Origin: Paraphotobacterium marinum
GTDB lineage: Bacteria; Pseudomonadota; Gammaproteobacteria; Enterobacterales; Vibrionaceae
Reading direction: 5' to 3'
NCBI RefSeq assembly: GCF_002216855.1
Contig: NZ_CP022355.1
Location: 186,001-250,000 of the forward strand
DNA: 64,000 nt
A program made the position numbers and the translations under genes. The notes beneath the pieces are model-generated. The model saw nothing but the letters and a program-made list of their open reading frames with translations, ran no database searches and was not told the origin of the DNA. Of this stretch, positions 22,162 through 32,190 are shown one piece after another (position 1 is the first letter of the stretch; each line of letters opens with the position of its first letter).

Positions 22162-23700
22162 ATGTTCAAATATAATAAATTAGTTCTTATTTTATTTTCA
22201 TTTATATCAGGTGCAATTTCAACTTTGAGTTTTGCTCCTTATTCATTATGGTTTTGTTCTTTTATTTCCATTTTTATATTACTTGCCATTTTAGATAAAA
22301 GTAAAACCAATAAAAATGCTTTCAGCATCGGTTTTTTTTGGGGACTGGGTCAATTTTATACCGGTGTAAGCTGGATATGGGTCAGTATGCATCTTTATGG
22401 CGGTATGTCATGGTATATAAATATCTTTTTAATTTCTGCTTTAATCTTTTATCTATCTGTTTATCCAGCATTATTTGGATATTTTTATAATAAACTGAAA
22501 AAAAGAAATTACCTAAATTATCTTGTTATTGCCCCCTTACTCTGGATTTTACAAGAACAGTTAAGAGGACATTTGTTTACTGGATTTCCCTGGTTATCAT
22601 TAGGTTATAGTCAAATCAACTCGCCAATTTCTAGTTTAGCCCCAATAATAGGTGTAACAGGTCTAAGTTACTTAGTTATTTTTATTTCTGGCTTTTTATT
22701 ACTGTTTAGTAAAACCCGAAATCTAAAAGTTTGGGTAACTATTATACCAATTGTATGTATAACTATAGTTTTTTATAATAAAGTTTGGACAACTCCTAAA
22801 GAAAATAAAAAATTTCAAGTTTATTTGATTCAAGGGGATATAAAACAAAGTACAAAATGGGACCCTGATTATATTAGCCAAAGTATTGAGAAGTACATTA
22901 ATCTTACTATTGATTCAATCATTAAGATGAAGAAACAAAAATCTAATCATGTACCCGCTATCATTATCTGGCCGGAAGCAGCATTAAGTATTCCTGAAAA
23001 TCAGATTAGTTCAACGATTAAAGAAATTAACAGTATTGGAAACAAAAATAATGTGGTTATACTAACTGGCTCTATCTATTCTCACAATGGCAAATTTTAT
23101 AACTCTATAATAGCTCTGGGTTCCAAAAATCAAACAAATAATAATGAATACCAAAGATATATGAAGCATCATCTATTACCCTTTGGTGAATATGTCCCGT
23201 TCTCTAATCTTTTGCGAAAGTTAGGTCCTTTCTTTAACTTACCAATGTCAGACTTTACACCAGGTAAGTATAAACAAAATAATTTTAATGCTAACGGCAT
23301 AATAATATCAGCTGATTTATGTTACGAAATCTTATTCCCAGAGCAAATTAGAAACAATGTGAATTCTGATACAGATGTTTTGCTAACACTATCTGATGAC
23401 ACCTGGTTTGGAAAATCTATTGGCCCCAGTCAGCACATGCAAATTGCTCAAATGAGAGCTCTTGAATTAGGCAAGCCACTACTGAGAGGAACAAATAGTG
23501 GTATCACAGCTGTAGTTAATATACATGGGAAAATTGAGAAAAGGTTACCAATGTTTAAAACTGATATTTTGCAAGCTGAAGTCATGCCGTATGAAGGGAT
23601 GACCCCATATGGGAAATTTGGATATCTACTTACATCTGTATTCATTTTACTAAATATATTTTGGGGGTTGATTTTCTCAAGGTTTTTTAATTGTAAATAA
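22162..23700 (+). CDS. lnt: Apolipoprotein N-acyltransferase
   Basis: Lnt adds the third acyl chain to the N-terminal cysteine of lipoproteins in the inner membrane. The 512 residues start with about six hydrophobic segments (residues 1-210), followed by a periplasmic nitrilase-like domain. The catalytic triad regions are visible: Glu in IIWPEAALS, Lys in MKHHLLPFGEY, and Cys in SADLCYEILFPE. A final transmembrane segment is at the C-terminus. Several lipoproteins in this window (LolB, LptE, BamC, MetQ) would be its substrates. Confidence 0.97.
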   Translation: MFKYNKLVLILFSFISGAISTLSFAPYSLWFCSFISIFILLAILDKSKTNKNAFSIGFFWGLGQFYTGVSWIWVSMHLYGGMSWYINIFLISALIFYLSVYPALFGYFYNKLKKRNYLNYLVIAPLLWILQEQLRGHLFTGFPWLSLGYSQINSPISSLAPIIGVTGLSYLVIFISGFLLLFSKTRNLKVWVTIIPIVCITIVFYNKVWTTPKENKKFQVYLIQGDIKQSTKWDPDYISQSIEKYINLTIDSIIKMKKQKSNHVPAIIIWPEAALSIPENQISSTIKEINSIGNKNNVVILTGSIYSHNGKFYNSIIALGSKNQTNNNEYQRYMKHHLLPFGEYVPFSNLLRKLGPFFNLPMSDFTPGKYKQNNFNANGIIISADLCYEILFPEQIRNNVNSDTDVLLTLSDDTWFGKSIGPSQHMQIAQMRALELGKPLLRGTNSGITAVVNIHGKIEKRLPMFKTDILQAEVMPYEGMTPYGKFGYLLTSVFILLNIFWGLIFSRFFNCK

Positions 23701-23991
23701 TCTTCTATCATTAATTTCATCAGATGTATAATATGATTTAACTGTTTCTCTTAGGGCAGATATAAAGTAAATGTAATAGGCGCTGTCTTTAAATGTTAGA
23801 GTATGAGCATTTCTATTAGCGCCAATAAAATATATATATAAACGATACACTTCATCAACTGGTAAGTTTTCACATGCAAATATATAATCATCTAATTGCA
23901 ATTCTAAATCATTAAGCCCCTTAGCACTCATTAAAGAAAAAGTATCTATTTTTTTTAAGAAAAAATGAGTAAAAAAATATAAGGTTTTCAT
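23677..23991 (-). CDS. Hypothetical small protein, unrecognised
   Basis: A 104-residue frame that I do not recognise. The first 20 residues are hydrophobic and aromatic (TLYFFTHFFLKK). The rest is mixed and protein-like, with LNDLELQLDDYIFACENL and several tyrosines. An internal ATG at residue 21 (MSAKGLNDLE) may be the true start. It converges on lnt, overlapping its end by 24 bases, in a space that holds no gene in E. coli except further on. No clear ribosome site or promoter is visible. It could be a real lineage-specific gene or chance. Confidence 0.45.
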   Translation of the reverse strand: MKTLYFFTHFFLKKIDTFSLMSAKGLNDLELQLDDYIFACENLPVDEVYRLYIYFIGANRNAHTLTFKDSAYYIYFISALRETVKSYYTSDEINDRRLFTIKKP

Positions 23992-24104
23992 ATTAAAGCT
24001 TGATTAAGGTCTACCATATAAATTATGGCACATATTCTTATTTTTAGTATTTTTATTAAATATTAAATCTTGAGTCAATGATTCAATTGCTCTAAAATAA
24101 CCTT

Positions 24105-24128
24105 TTGATAATTTATTTATCAATTTTT
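24105..24128 (+). terminator. Terminator-like hairpin upstream of leuS, first
   Basis: A 7-bp stem TTGATAA/TTATCAA (24105-24111 with 24117-24123) with a five-base loop is followed by five T. AT-rich and weak, but of the standard form. It lies 400 bases past lnt. Confidence 0.45.
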
Positions 24129-24133
24129 GTTTC

Positions 24134-24155
24134 AATCATATTAATGATTTTTTTT
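24134..24155 (+). terminator. Terminator-like hairpin upstream of leuS, second
   Basis: AATCAT/ATGATT (24134-24139 with 24144-24149) around ATTA, running into eight T. It follows the first hairpin directly and ends 24 bases before the leuS ATG. Rightward transcripts from the lnt side, or a leuS leader, would meet both. Confidence 0.45.
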
Positions 24156-24179
24156 AGTACTATTTTTGGATAAATATAA

Positions 24180-26747
24180 ATGAACGAACAATACGAACCA
24201 CAAAAAATTGAGTCTGACGTACAACAATATTGGAAAGAACACAAAACATTTTCTTCGTCTGAAAATAGTAATAAAGAAAAATTTTACTGTCTGGCAATGT
24301 TCCCCTACCCTAGCGGTAATCTTCATATGGGACATGTGAGAAATTATACAATCAGTGATGTAATAGCTAGATTTCAACGGTTGAAAGGAAAGAATGTAAT
24401 GCATCCTTTCGGTTGGGATGCTTTTGGTCTTCCTGCTGAAAATGCAGCAATTAAGCATAAAACTGCTCCACATACATGGACAAAGAAAAATATTGCTCAT
24501 ATGAAAGATCAGCTCAAGCTTCTAGGGTTCAGCTTTGACTGGGATAGAGAGTTCGCAACTTGTGATCCAGAATACTATAAATGGGAACAAAAATTTTTCA
24601 ATATTTTATACAAAAAAGGACTCGTTTATAAAAAAACATCTTCTGTCAATTGGTGTCCAAATGACAAAACTGTTTTAGCCAATGAACAGGTCGAAAGTGG
24701 TCTTTGTTGGAGATGTGATACACCTGTCGTTCAAAAAGATATTCCCCAGTGGTTCATTAAAATAACCGATTATGCTGACGAGCTTTTAAATGATTTAGAC
24801 AATCTACCTGGTTGGCCTGATACTGTAAAAAGAATGCAAAAAAACTGGATCGGACGTTCAGAAGGCTTAGCCTTGAATTTTAATATCTCTGAAAAAGAAG
24901 ATAAGTTACAGGTATACACTACACGCCCAGAAACAATAATGGGTGTGACATATTTGGCAATTGCACCCACTCATCCATTAGCGCTAGAGGCAGCTAGAGA
25001 AAATAAAAAGCTGTCAGAGTTCATTGAGGAATGTAAAAAAACCAAGTTATCTGAAGCAGACATGTCTACTGCAGAAAAAAAAGGCTTTCAAACTCAATAC
25101 AATGCCATTCATCCTATTTCAGGCAAGCAGTTACCTATTTATATAGCTAATTTTGTTTTGATGGAATATGGTACAGGTGCTGTTATGTCCGTGCCAGCTC
25201 ATGACTCTCGTGATTTTGACTTTGCAACTAAATATGGTATTGATATTAAGCAAGTTATAAAACCTATAAAAGAATTAGATTATAAGCTTCCATATACAGA
25301 ACCTGGTGTATTAATTAACTCAGATATTTTTAATGATCAAACTACTAAAGAAGCAGCAATTACAATTATTGATTATTGTGAGAAAAATGACTTAGGTAAA
25401 AAGAAAGTTAATTATAGGTTACGTGATTGGGGTGTTTCTAGACAGAGATATTGGGGAACTCCTATACCCATGGCAACAGATAAAAATGGTAAAACAATTG
25501 CAATCCCTGATTCAGATTTACCAGTAACGCTTCCAACTGATGTTGAAATGGACGGGATTACTAATCCTCTTCAGATGGATGAAGTTTGGAAAAATGTTAA
25601 AATAAATGGAAAAAATTTAATTCGAGAAACTGATACTTTTGATACTTTTATGGAGTCATCGTGGTATTACGCCAGATTCTGCTCTCCCAATGCTAGTGAT
25701 ATTGTTGATCCAGACAAAAGTACTTATTGGCTTCCTGTCGATCAATATGTTGGTGGTATAGAACACGCTGTAATGCATCTTCTTTATTCTCGCTTTTTTC
25801 ATAAATTATTGAGAGATGAAGGGTATGTAAAATGTGATGAACCTTATAAAAAATTACTTTGTCAAGGCATGGTTTTGTCAGAAGCATATTATTATGTTGA
25901 TGAAAATGGCTCTAAACAATGGGTGAGCCCTAATAATGTTAAAAAAGAGTCCAATGGGGAAACTTACAATTACTTCTGCAAAGATACAAATAATCAACTA
26001 ATCCAGACTGGTATGACAAAGATGTCAAAATCTAAAAATAATGGGGTTGATCCTGAAGATATGGTTGAAAAATATGGTGCTGATACTGCAAGATTGTTTA
26101 CAATGTTTGCAGCTCCTGCTGAAATGACCCTAGAGTGGAAGGAATCAGGTGTTGAAGGTGCAAATAGATTTTTGAAAAAATTATGGAAATTCAGTTTTGA
26201 ACATATATCGAATTACAAAAATGAAAAGTTAAATCATTCGGTATTAACACAAAATCAAACTAAATTAAGAAGATTGCTCCATAAAACAATTATGAAAGTT
26301 TCAGATGATATCGAAAGAAGGCAAACTTTTAATACAGCAATTGCTTCTATCATGGAGTTTATGAACCATCTGTATAAATTTGAGGTAAGAGATTCTAACG
26401 ATAAAGCAATTGTACAGGAATCTTTAGCATCTGTAATAATAATGCTATATCCAATCACCCCTCATATTTGTTTCACTCTATGGGGACACCTTGGACAGAC
26501 GGATGGTATTGACCATGTTAGTTGGCCAATAGCTGACCAGGAAGCTATGAAGGACCAGGAAAAACTTATTGTGGTTCAGGTTAATGGAAAGGTAAGAGCT
26601 AAATTAACTTTTAACAGTGTAGCTTCTCAGGATGAAATAGAGAAAGTTGCCTTATCTGACGATAACGTTAGTAAGTTTATATTAAACAAACAAATTAAAA
26701 AGAAAATTTATATTAAAGATAAAATTCTCAATATTGTTGCAATCTAA
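24180..26747 (+). CDS. leuS: Leucyl-tRNA synthetase
   Basis: LeuS charges tRNA(Leu); three tRNA-Leu genes lie 7 kb upstream. The 855 residues are the bacterial length (860 in E. coli). The class I HIGH motif is HMGH at residues 50-53, the CP1 editing domain spans about 225-415 ([26 protein letters not shown]), and KMSKS is near residue 615 in [13 protein letters not shown]. The C-terminal domain ends in [11 protein letters not shown] and a short [12 protein letters not shown]. It begins the leuS-lptE-holA group. Confidence 0.98.
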   Translation: MNEQYEPQKIESDVQQYWKEHKTFSSSENSNKEKFYCLAMFPYPSGNLHMGHVRNYTISDVIARFQRLKGKNVMHPFGWDAFGLPAENAAIKHKTAPHTWTKKNIAHMKDQLKLLGFSFDWDREFATCDPEYYKWEQKFFNILYKKGLVYKKTSSVNWCPNDKTVLANEQVESGLCWRCDTPVVQKDIPQWFIKITDYADELLNDLDNLPGWPDTVKRMQKNWIGRSEGLALNFNISEKEDKLQVYTTRPETIMGVTYLAIAPTHPLALEAARENKKLSEFIEECKKTKLSEADMSTAEKKGFQTQYNAIHPISGKQLPIYIANFVLMEYGTGAVMSVPAHDSRDFDFATKYGIDIKQVIKPIKELDYKLPYTEPGVLINSDIFNDQTTKEAAITIIDYCEKNDLGKKKVNYRLRDWGVSRQRYWGTPIPMATDKNGKTIAIPDSDLPVTLPTDVEMDGITNPLQMDEVWKNVKINGKNLIRETDTFDTFMESSWYYARFCSPNASDIVDPDKSTYWLPVDQYVGGIEHAVMHLLYSRFFHKLLRDEGYVKCDEPYKKLLCQGMVLSEAYYYVDENGSKQWVSPNNVKKESNGETYNYFCKDTNNQLIQTGMTKMSKSKNNGVDPEDMVEKYGADTARLFTMFAAPAEMTLEWKESGVEGANRFLKKLWKFSFEHISNYKNEKLNHSVLTQNQTKLRRLLHKTIMKVSDDIERRQTFNTAIASIMEFMNHLYKFEVRDSNDKAIVQESLASVIIMLYPITPHICFTLWGHLGQTDGIDHVSWPIADQEAMKDQEKLIVVQVNGKVRAKLTFNSVASQDEIEKVALSDDNVSKFILNKQIKKKIYIKDKILNIVAI

Positions 26748-26762
26748 GGGAAGGAATAATTT

Positions 26763-27269
26763 ATGGAAAGTAAAGTTGTTAAATTTATATTATCTATTGT
26801 GATAGCTTCAGTCCTAAGTGGTTGTGGGTATCATCTGAGAGGAAGTAAAGGCATTAATACGAATGCTTCTTTACAACAGATAAGCTTAACAACTTTGAAC
26901 CCATATGATGATGTCAGTCGTGAAGTAAAGCAAGCTCTTCTATTAAACGGCACTAAAATAGTCGATGCAAATGATGAGATACCACAAATAAAAATTATTT
27001 CATCAAGCTTTGTTGTAGGTTCCTCAGGTAAAAACCAAGCTTATCAAACTGTCCAATCTCTCTATAAATTTACGATAAATTATCAAGTAATTTTCCCAAA
27101 TCAGTTACCACAAAATTATTCATCTATTGTAACGGAGTATAGTTTAACGCCAACTGCAAGTAATCCAAATGCAGGTACAGCGTTAAACACACAGTTAAAA
27201 CAGGAGCTCATGGAGGAGGCTGTATCCAAAATGATTTCACAGATTAACCGTATTCAATTTATTTCATAA
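26763..27269 (+). CDS. lptE: LPS-assembly lipoprotein LptE
   Basis: LptE plugs the LptD barrel and helps deliver LPS to the cell surface. The 168-residue product has a signal peptide ending in the lipobox LSGCGYHLRG, a hallmark of LptE, with the acylated Cys near residue 21. The ribosome site is AAGGAA. Its stop overlaps the holA start in TAATG, so the two are coupled as in E. coli. Confidence 0.94.
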   Translation: MESKVVKFILSIVIASVLSGCGYHLRGSKGINTNASLQQISLTTLNPYDDVSREVKQALLLNGTKIVDANDEIPQIKIISSSFVVGSSGKNQAYQTVQSLYKFTINYQVIFPNQLPQNYSSIVTEYSLTPTASNPNAGTALNTQLKQELMEEAVSKMISQINRIQFIS

Positions 27270-28254
27270 TGAAAAATGTAACTACCAAAAAAACAAATAT
27301 TTCATTGTTGATTGGAGATGATTCTTTTATTGTTTCTTACTACAAGGATAAAATCATTTCTCAAAACTTATTGAATTCAAATAAAGAATTAAATCGAGTT
27401 AATATTAATTGCGAGAATGATTATTTCAACTTTGAAAGTTTAGCAAATGAAATATCATTGTTCAAAAAAGCACGTATTTTAGTAGCTACCATTCACAATT
27501 TTAATCTGCTCCAAAAATTGAGTAAATATTTTTTATCTTTGATAGAAGGTATTTCTTCAAATGATTGCTTTATAATTATCTTAAATCAAAAGCTAACAAA
27601 ACAAATTGAAAGGAATGAAGTTATTAGACAAATTAAAGCAAAATATGAATTAATTTCCTGTAATAACTTCAGTGAATTTGAAATAAGAAATTGGATTACA
27701 AAAGAATGTTTGTTACATGACATCTCTATAGAAGAGGAAGCAATATCCAAATTATTAGAATTTTATCCAAACAGCTTCCATGAAATCCATCAATCTATAG
27801 AGAAACTTAAAATACTAAAAAAAAGTTATTCCATGTTTACTAAATATGATATTGAACATCATTTTGAAGTAAATGACGAGTGTTCAGTATTCAACTTATC
27901 AAATGCATGGTTAAAAAAAGATCTTTTAGCATTTAATATTCTTCGTAAATTACGTTTAGCAAACTTCGATACTCTATTTATCTTAAATGTATTACTAAAG
28001 GATATATTTTATTTGTATGAGCTAATTGAAATATCAAACAATCGTTCAAAGAAAGACCTTTTTTTTAAAAGAAATAATATTTGGAGTTTTAAGCAAAATC
28101 AATTGGTATTTGCTTCTAAACAATTTAGCGTAGAACAACTGCAACAAAGTCTTAAAATTCTGTTACAAGCAGAAAAAAAATAAAGATAGATTTCGATCAA
28201 AATATATTTAATGAGTTTGAAAAGTTTTTATCAATCTTATTTTATGGCAAATAA
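27269..28254 (+). CDS. holA: DNA polymerase III delta subunit, frameshifted at the 3' end
   Basis: HolA is the clamp-loader subunit that opens the beta clamp. The AAA+-like N-terminal part (SLLIGDDSFIVSYY) and the helical C-terminal region are recognisable though diverged; position between lptE and rsfS confirms it. The open frame ends at 28183 straight after an A8 run at 28173-28180. With one more A the frame continues as KIKIDFDQNIF to a stop at 28252-28254, giving 328 residues (343 in E. coli). nadD, which follows holA in E. coli, is absent. Confidence 0.88.
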
Positions 28255-28272
28255 AACACAAAGGAGCATTTT

Positions 28273-28596
28273 TTGAATCACTCATTAAACCCAATAGACC
28301 TGCCTCTAATAGAATCTTTAGAGAATGCGAAAGCATTGGACATTACACAGGTTGATGTTACAAACACATCAACATTAACTGATTTAATGATAATTTGTAC
28401 AGGGACATCCTCAAAACATGTACAATCAATCTTCGATAAAGTTATAAAAGATATGAAATTAATAAATATTTATCCTATCATTGAAAGTAGAAGCCCTCTT
28501 TGTGATTGGTGTATAATTGACTATGGTGATTGTATATTACATATAATGCAAGATGATGCTCGACAATTGTATGGATTAGAAAAAATATGGAGTTAA
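28273..28596 (+). CDS. rsfS: Ribosomal silencing factor RsfS
   Basis: RsfS binds ribosomal protein uL14 and blocks subunit joining in slow growth. The 107 residues include VTNTSTLTDLMIICTGTSSKH and LHIMQDDARQLYGLEKIWS regions typical of the family. The start is TTG at 28273 behind a strong AAGGAG ribosome site. The next gene, rlmH, starts two bases after its stop. Confidence 0.95.
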   Translation: MNHSLNPIDLPLIESLENAKALDITQVDVTNTSTLTDLMIICTGTSSKHVQSIFDKVIKDMKLINIYPIIESRSPLCDWCIIDYGDCILHIMQDDARQLYGLEKIWS

Positions 28597-28597
28597 C

Positions 28598-29068
28598 TTG
28601 AAAATACAAGTTGTTGCTATTGGTACCAAAATGCCAAAATGGGTAAATGAGGGTATATTTGAATATACAAAGCGTTTTACAAAGGATTGTCCAATAACTT
28701 TTACAGAGTTGCCTCTAACCAAAAGAAATAAAAATTCAAATTTGAAATCTATTATCCAAAATGAAGGAAAGTTGATACTATCCTCTATACAAAAAAACTC
28801 AATAATTATAGCTCTAGATGTTTATGGTTCAAATATGGATACTGAGCAACTGGCAATAAAATTTGATGACTGGAAACAAAGTGGTAAGAATATTACTTTT
28901 TTAATTGGTGGACCAGATGGTTTATCAAAAGAAATATTAGAAGAAGCAAATTTAAAATGGTCTCTTTCAAAACTGACTCTTCCACACCCGATTGTCAGAA
29001 TTATATTAGTTGAGAGTTTATACAGAGCAATGACAATTTCAATTAATCATCCATATCATAGAAATTAG
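28598..29068 (+). CDS. rlmH: 23S rRNA pseudouridine-1915 N3-methyltransferase
   Basis: RlmH is a SPOUT methyltransferase acting on Psi1915 in helix 69 of 23S rRNA on assembled ribosomes. The 156 residues begin [15 protein letters not shown] and contain the knot region [10 protein letters not shown] and [19 protein letters not shown] in two parts; NHPYHRN ends it. The start is TTG at 28598. It overlaps nothing but sits one base from the mrdA start. Confidence 0.96.
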   Translation: MKIQVVAIGTKMPKWVNEGIFEYTKRFTKDCPITFTELPLTKRNKNSNLKSIIQNEGKLILSSIQKNSIIIALDVYGSNMDTEQLAIKFDDWKQSGKNITFLIGGPDGLSKEILEEANLKWSLSKLTLPHPIVRIILVESLYRAMTISINHPYHRN

Positions 29069-29069
29069 A

Positions 29070-32000
29070 ATGACAAACCTAAGAACAAAAATCAGAGATC
29101 ATAAATCTGAAAAAGCATTATTTTTGAGAAGATCTATTTACGGCTTCTTAGGAGTTATTTTATTATCGGGCATTCTTTTAATTAATTTATACATCCTTCA
29201 AGTAAAAGAGTACAAGTTATACAAAACTCGCTCAAATGAAAATAGAATTCAGGTTGTTCCTATACCTCCTGTAAGAGGACAAATATATGATAGAAACGGT
29301 GTTTTACTCGCAAAAAATGAACCAGTGTATGATTTGGAAATTATACCTAACCAAGTTAAAGATTTAGATCAAACTTTATCATCATTAAAAAATTTAATTG
29401 ATATTTCTGATTATGAAATTAAATCTTTTAGAAAAAAATTAAAATATAATGCACCTTTTAAAGCTGTCTTGTTGAAGTCTCAGTTAACACCCAAACAAGT
29501 AGCAATCATTGCAGTGAATCAATATCAATACCCTGGTGTTCATGTCATTTCATCTTTAAAAAGAGAATATCCTTTTAAAGAAGCACTTACTCACACGCTT
29601 GGGTATGTTGGTCGTGTTAATGATCGTGATATACAGCGTCTAAAAAAAGAAGGAAAATATAATGACTATCTTTCTACCAAATACATTGGACGAATTGGTA
29701 TTGAAAAATATTATGAACCTCTTCTGCATGGTAAATCTGGTTTTAAGGAGGTAGAAGTCAATAGTCATGGGAAAGTTATTAGGACAATATCAATATTACC
29801 TGCAACTCCCGGAAAAGATATTTATCTTTCTATTGATATTAAGCTAGAACTATACATTGAAAAGGTGCTATCTGAACATAACTCACAAATATCATCACAA
29901 GATGGTGACAAACACATTACAACAAGAGGAGCTGTTGTTGTACTCGACCCTAGAAATAACGAAGTCCTTGCTATGGTATCAAGTCCAAGTTATGATCCTA
30001 ACTTATTTGTTGATGGTATCTCGCATAAAAATTATAACTCTCTATTAAATGATCCTGCCAACCCTTTATATAATCGAGCAACACTAGGCGCATATTCACC
30101 TGGTTCAACGAGTAAACCTTTCTCATCAATAGCTTTGCTTGGTACTAATACAATTACACTTAATTCTAAAATACCAGGTCCTAAGCGTTGGAGAATTCCT
30201 GGTACCAAAGGAAGATATTTCAATCAAACTGATCATGGAATGGGACTTATAAATATTGAAACTGCTATTGAAAAGTCTTCGGATACTTTTTTCTATCAGC
30301 TTGTCTATAAATTAGGAATAACTAAATTCTCTAAATGGATGACCAAATTTGGATTTGGTCAACCAACAGGAATTGATATAGGTGAGGAAAGTGATGGGAT
30401 TATGCCGACACGCTTATGGAAAAGAGAGAACAAAAAACAACCCTGGTATGATGGAGATACGATTAGTGTTGCCATTGGTCAGGGTTATTGGACATCTACC
30501 CCACTTCAACTCGCTTTGGCTACTTCAATATTGATCAATGATGGTATTAAATATACTCCTCATCTATTAAAATATATTTTGAATGATAATAAGATTGATA
30601 AAATTTCACCACAACATACTAAAGTAGTGGCAAATATCCCTGATATTTATTGGAATGCTGTTAAAAAAAGCATGTTACTGGTTAGTCAATATGGTACTGG
30701 AAAATCAATTTTCGGCAAAAAAAACCCTTATTTAGTTGGTTCTAAAACTGGAACTGCACAAGTTTTTAGCTTAAAGAAAAATCAAAAATACGATGCAAAA
30801 AAATTGGCCAAGCATTTACATGATAATTCTTTATTTATAGCTTTTGCACCATATAATTCTCCTAAGTACGTTATTTCTACAATTATTGAGAACGGGGGGT
30901 TTGGAGCCGCGGCAGCCGGACCTATTACAAAAAAAATTTTGGACTATTTAATATTAAAAAAGACAATGAAACCAACAATGATAAAAAATAAAAAATTTAA
31001 TAGTTCTAAAAAAACTATTTCAGAATATATTCATATTGACTTTATTCTTTTAATATCAATTATATCTCTAATGTCTTTTAGTTTGATTATAATGTATAGT
31101 GCCAGTGGAAAAGACTTAGCTATGATGGATAGACAAGCATTCCGTATGGGCTTATCAATTATACTAATGATTGTTGCTGCACAAATACCACCAAGAACAT
31201 ATCAGGCTGTTGCCCCTTATCTTTTTATTATCGGTGTTTTTTTGTTACTATGCGTACTATTCTTTGGCGAAATTTCTAAAGGAGCTCAAAGATGGTTGAA
31301 TTTGGGAATAATTCGATTTCAACCTTCAGAGTTATTAAAAATAGCGGTTCCACTTATGGTTGCTAAATATTTGGGAAACAAATCTCTCCCTCCTGAAGCT
31401 AAAAATATTTTAATATCACTTTGTTTAATATTTATACCAACAATATTAATTGCAAAACAACCGGATTTAGGAACGGCAATTTTAATTGCAGCTTCTGGAA
31501 TTTTTGTTGTTTTTTTATCTGGTATAAAATGGAAATATATTCTCTTGGCTTTTGTTCTTTTAGCCGCATTTATTCCTATTTTATGGTTTTTTTTAATGCA
31601 TGATTATCAAAGAACGAGGGTCATTACTTTATTTAATCCCGAGTTAGACCCTTTAGGTGCCGGATATCATATTATACAGTCAAAAATAGCAATAGGCTCT
31701 GGTGGAATTTTTGGAAAAGGCTGGTTACATGGCACCCAATCACAGTTGCAGTTTATACCAGAACGAAATACTGATTTTATTTTTGCAGTAATAGCTGAAG
31801 AATGGGGTTTCACCGGAGTACTCTTATTACTTTTTTTATATTTACTCATTATTATTAGAGGCTTAGTATTAGCCATAAAATCACAAAACTCATTTGGGCG
31901 TATACTTTCTGGTTCAATAATGCTTAGCTTCTTTGTATATATCTTTGTAAATATTGGTATGGTAAGTGGAATATTACCAGTAGTTGGAGTCCCCCTTCCT

Positions 32001-32099
32001 CTAGTAAGCTATGGTGGAAGTTCTATGTTAACCATTATGGGAAGTTTTGGTATTGTAATGTCGATACATTCACATAAAACAATGCTCTCAAAATCTTGA
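29070..32099 (+). CDS. mrdA: Penicillin-binding protein 2 (MrdA), read in frame into RodA (MrdB)
   Basis: The frame as given encodes 1009 residues: PBP2, the elongation transpeptidase (residues 1 to about 636), followed without a stop by RodA. PBP2 features are one N-terminal membrane anchor, the pedestal domain, and the penicillin-binding motifs SxxK (SPGSTSKPF, near 346), SxN-type SSD (near 402) and KTGTAQV (near 559). The lengths of both halves equal those of separate E. coli proteins. If one A is added to the A6 run at 30956-30961, PBP2 would instead end [14 protein letters not shown] with a stop at 30989-30991 (640 residues), much like E. coli PBP2. The fusion is therefore doubtful. It acts in the elongasome with RodA and MreB. 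Confidence 0.93.
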   Translation: MTNLRTKIRDHKSEKALFLRRSIYGFLGVILLSGILLINLYILQVKEYKLYKTRSNENRIQVVPIPPVRGQIYDRNGVLLAKNEPVYDLEIIPNQVKDLDQTLSSLKNLIDISDYEIKSFRKKLKYNAPFKAVLLKSQLTPKQVAIIAVNQYQYPGVHVISSLKREYPFKEALTHTLGYVGRVNDRDIQRLKKEGKYNDYLSTKYIGRIGIEKYYEPLLHGKSGFKEVEVNSHGKVIRTISILPATPGKDIYLSIDIKLELYIEKVLSEHNSQISSQDGDKHITTRGAVVVLDPRNNEVLAMVSSPSYDPNLFVDGISHKNYNSLLNDPANPLYNRATLGAYSPGSTSKPFSSIALLGTNTITLNSKIPGPKRWRIPGTKGRYFNQTDHGMGLINIETAIEKSSDTFFYQLVYKLGITKFSKWMTKFGFGQPTGIDIGEESDGIMPTRLWKRENKKQPWYDGDTISVAIGQGYWTSTPLQLALATSILINDGIKYTPHLLKYILNDNKIDKISPQHTKVVANIPDIYWNAVKKSMLLVSQYGTGKSIFGKKNPYLVGSKTGTAQVFSLKKNQKYDAKKLAKHLHDNSLFIAFAPYNSPKYVISTIIENGGFGAAAAGPITKKILDYLILKKTMKPTMIKNKKFNSSKKTISEYIHIDFILLISIISLMSFSLIIMYSASGKDLAMMDRQAFRMGLSIILMIVAAQIPPRTYQAVAPYLFIIGVFLLLCVLFFGEISKGAQRWLNLGIIRFQPSELLKIAVPLMVAKYLGNKSLPPEAKNILISLCLIFIPTILIAKQPDLGTAILIAASGIFVVFLSGIKWKYILLAFVLLAAFIPILWFFLMHDYQRTRVITLFNPELDPLGAGYHIIQSKIAIGSGGIFGKGWLHGTQSQLQFIPERNTDFIFAVIAEEWGFTGVLLLLFLYLLIIIRGLVLAIKSQNSFGRILSGSIMLSFFVYIFVNIGMVSGILPVVGVPLPLVSYGGSSMLTIMGSFGIVMSIHSHKTMLSKS
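30978..32099 (+). CDS. mrdB: Peptidoglycan glycosyltransferase RodA (MrdB)
   Basis: RodA is the SEDS-family polymerase that builds glycan strands for lateral wall growth together with PBP2. From the ATG at 30978 it has 373 residues (370 in E. coli) and about ten membrane segments. Conserved blocks are [36 protein letters not shown] (catalytic Asp region), [28 protein letters not shown] and [12 protein letters not shown]. It shares the reading frame of mrdA as the sequence stands, but [13 protein letters not shown] matches a normal RodA N-terminus in length, so an independent start is likely. Confidence 0.9.
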   Translation: MIKNKKFNSSKKTISEYIHIDFILLISIISLMSFSLIIMYSASGKDLAMMDRQAFRMGLSIILMIVAAQIPPRTYQAVAPYLFIIGVFLLLCVLFFGEISKGAQRWLNLGIIRFQPSELLKIAVPLMVAKYLGNKSLPPEAKNILISLCLIFIPTILIAKQPDLGTAILIAASGIFVVFLSGIKWKYILLAFVLLAAFIPILWFFLMHDYQRTRVITLFNPELDPLGAGYHIIQSKIAIGSGGIFGKGWLHGTQSQLQFIPERNTDFIFAVIAEEWGFTGVLLLLFLYLLIIIRGLVLAIKSQNSFGRILSGSIMLSFFVYIFVNIGMVSGILPVVGVPLPLVSYGGSSMLTIMGSFGIVMSIHSHKTMLSKS

Positions 32100-32190
32100 T
32101 AAAGTTTAGAAATTTAAATTATTTTCTTTGCTTAAGTTCATTGAACTAATATATATTATAGATAAATACATAATAACGCAGTGAGTAACA

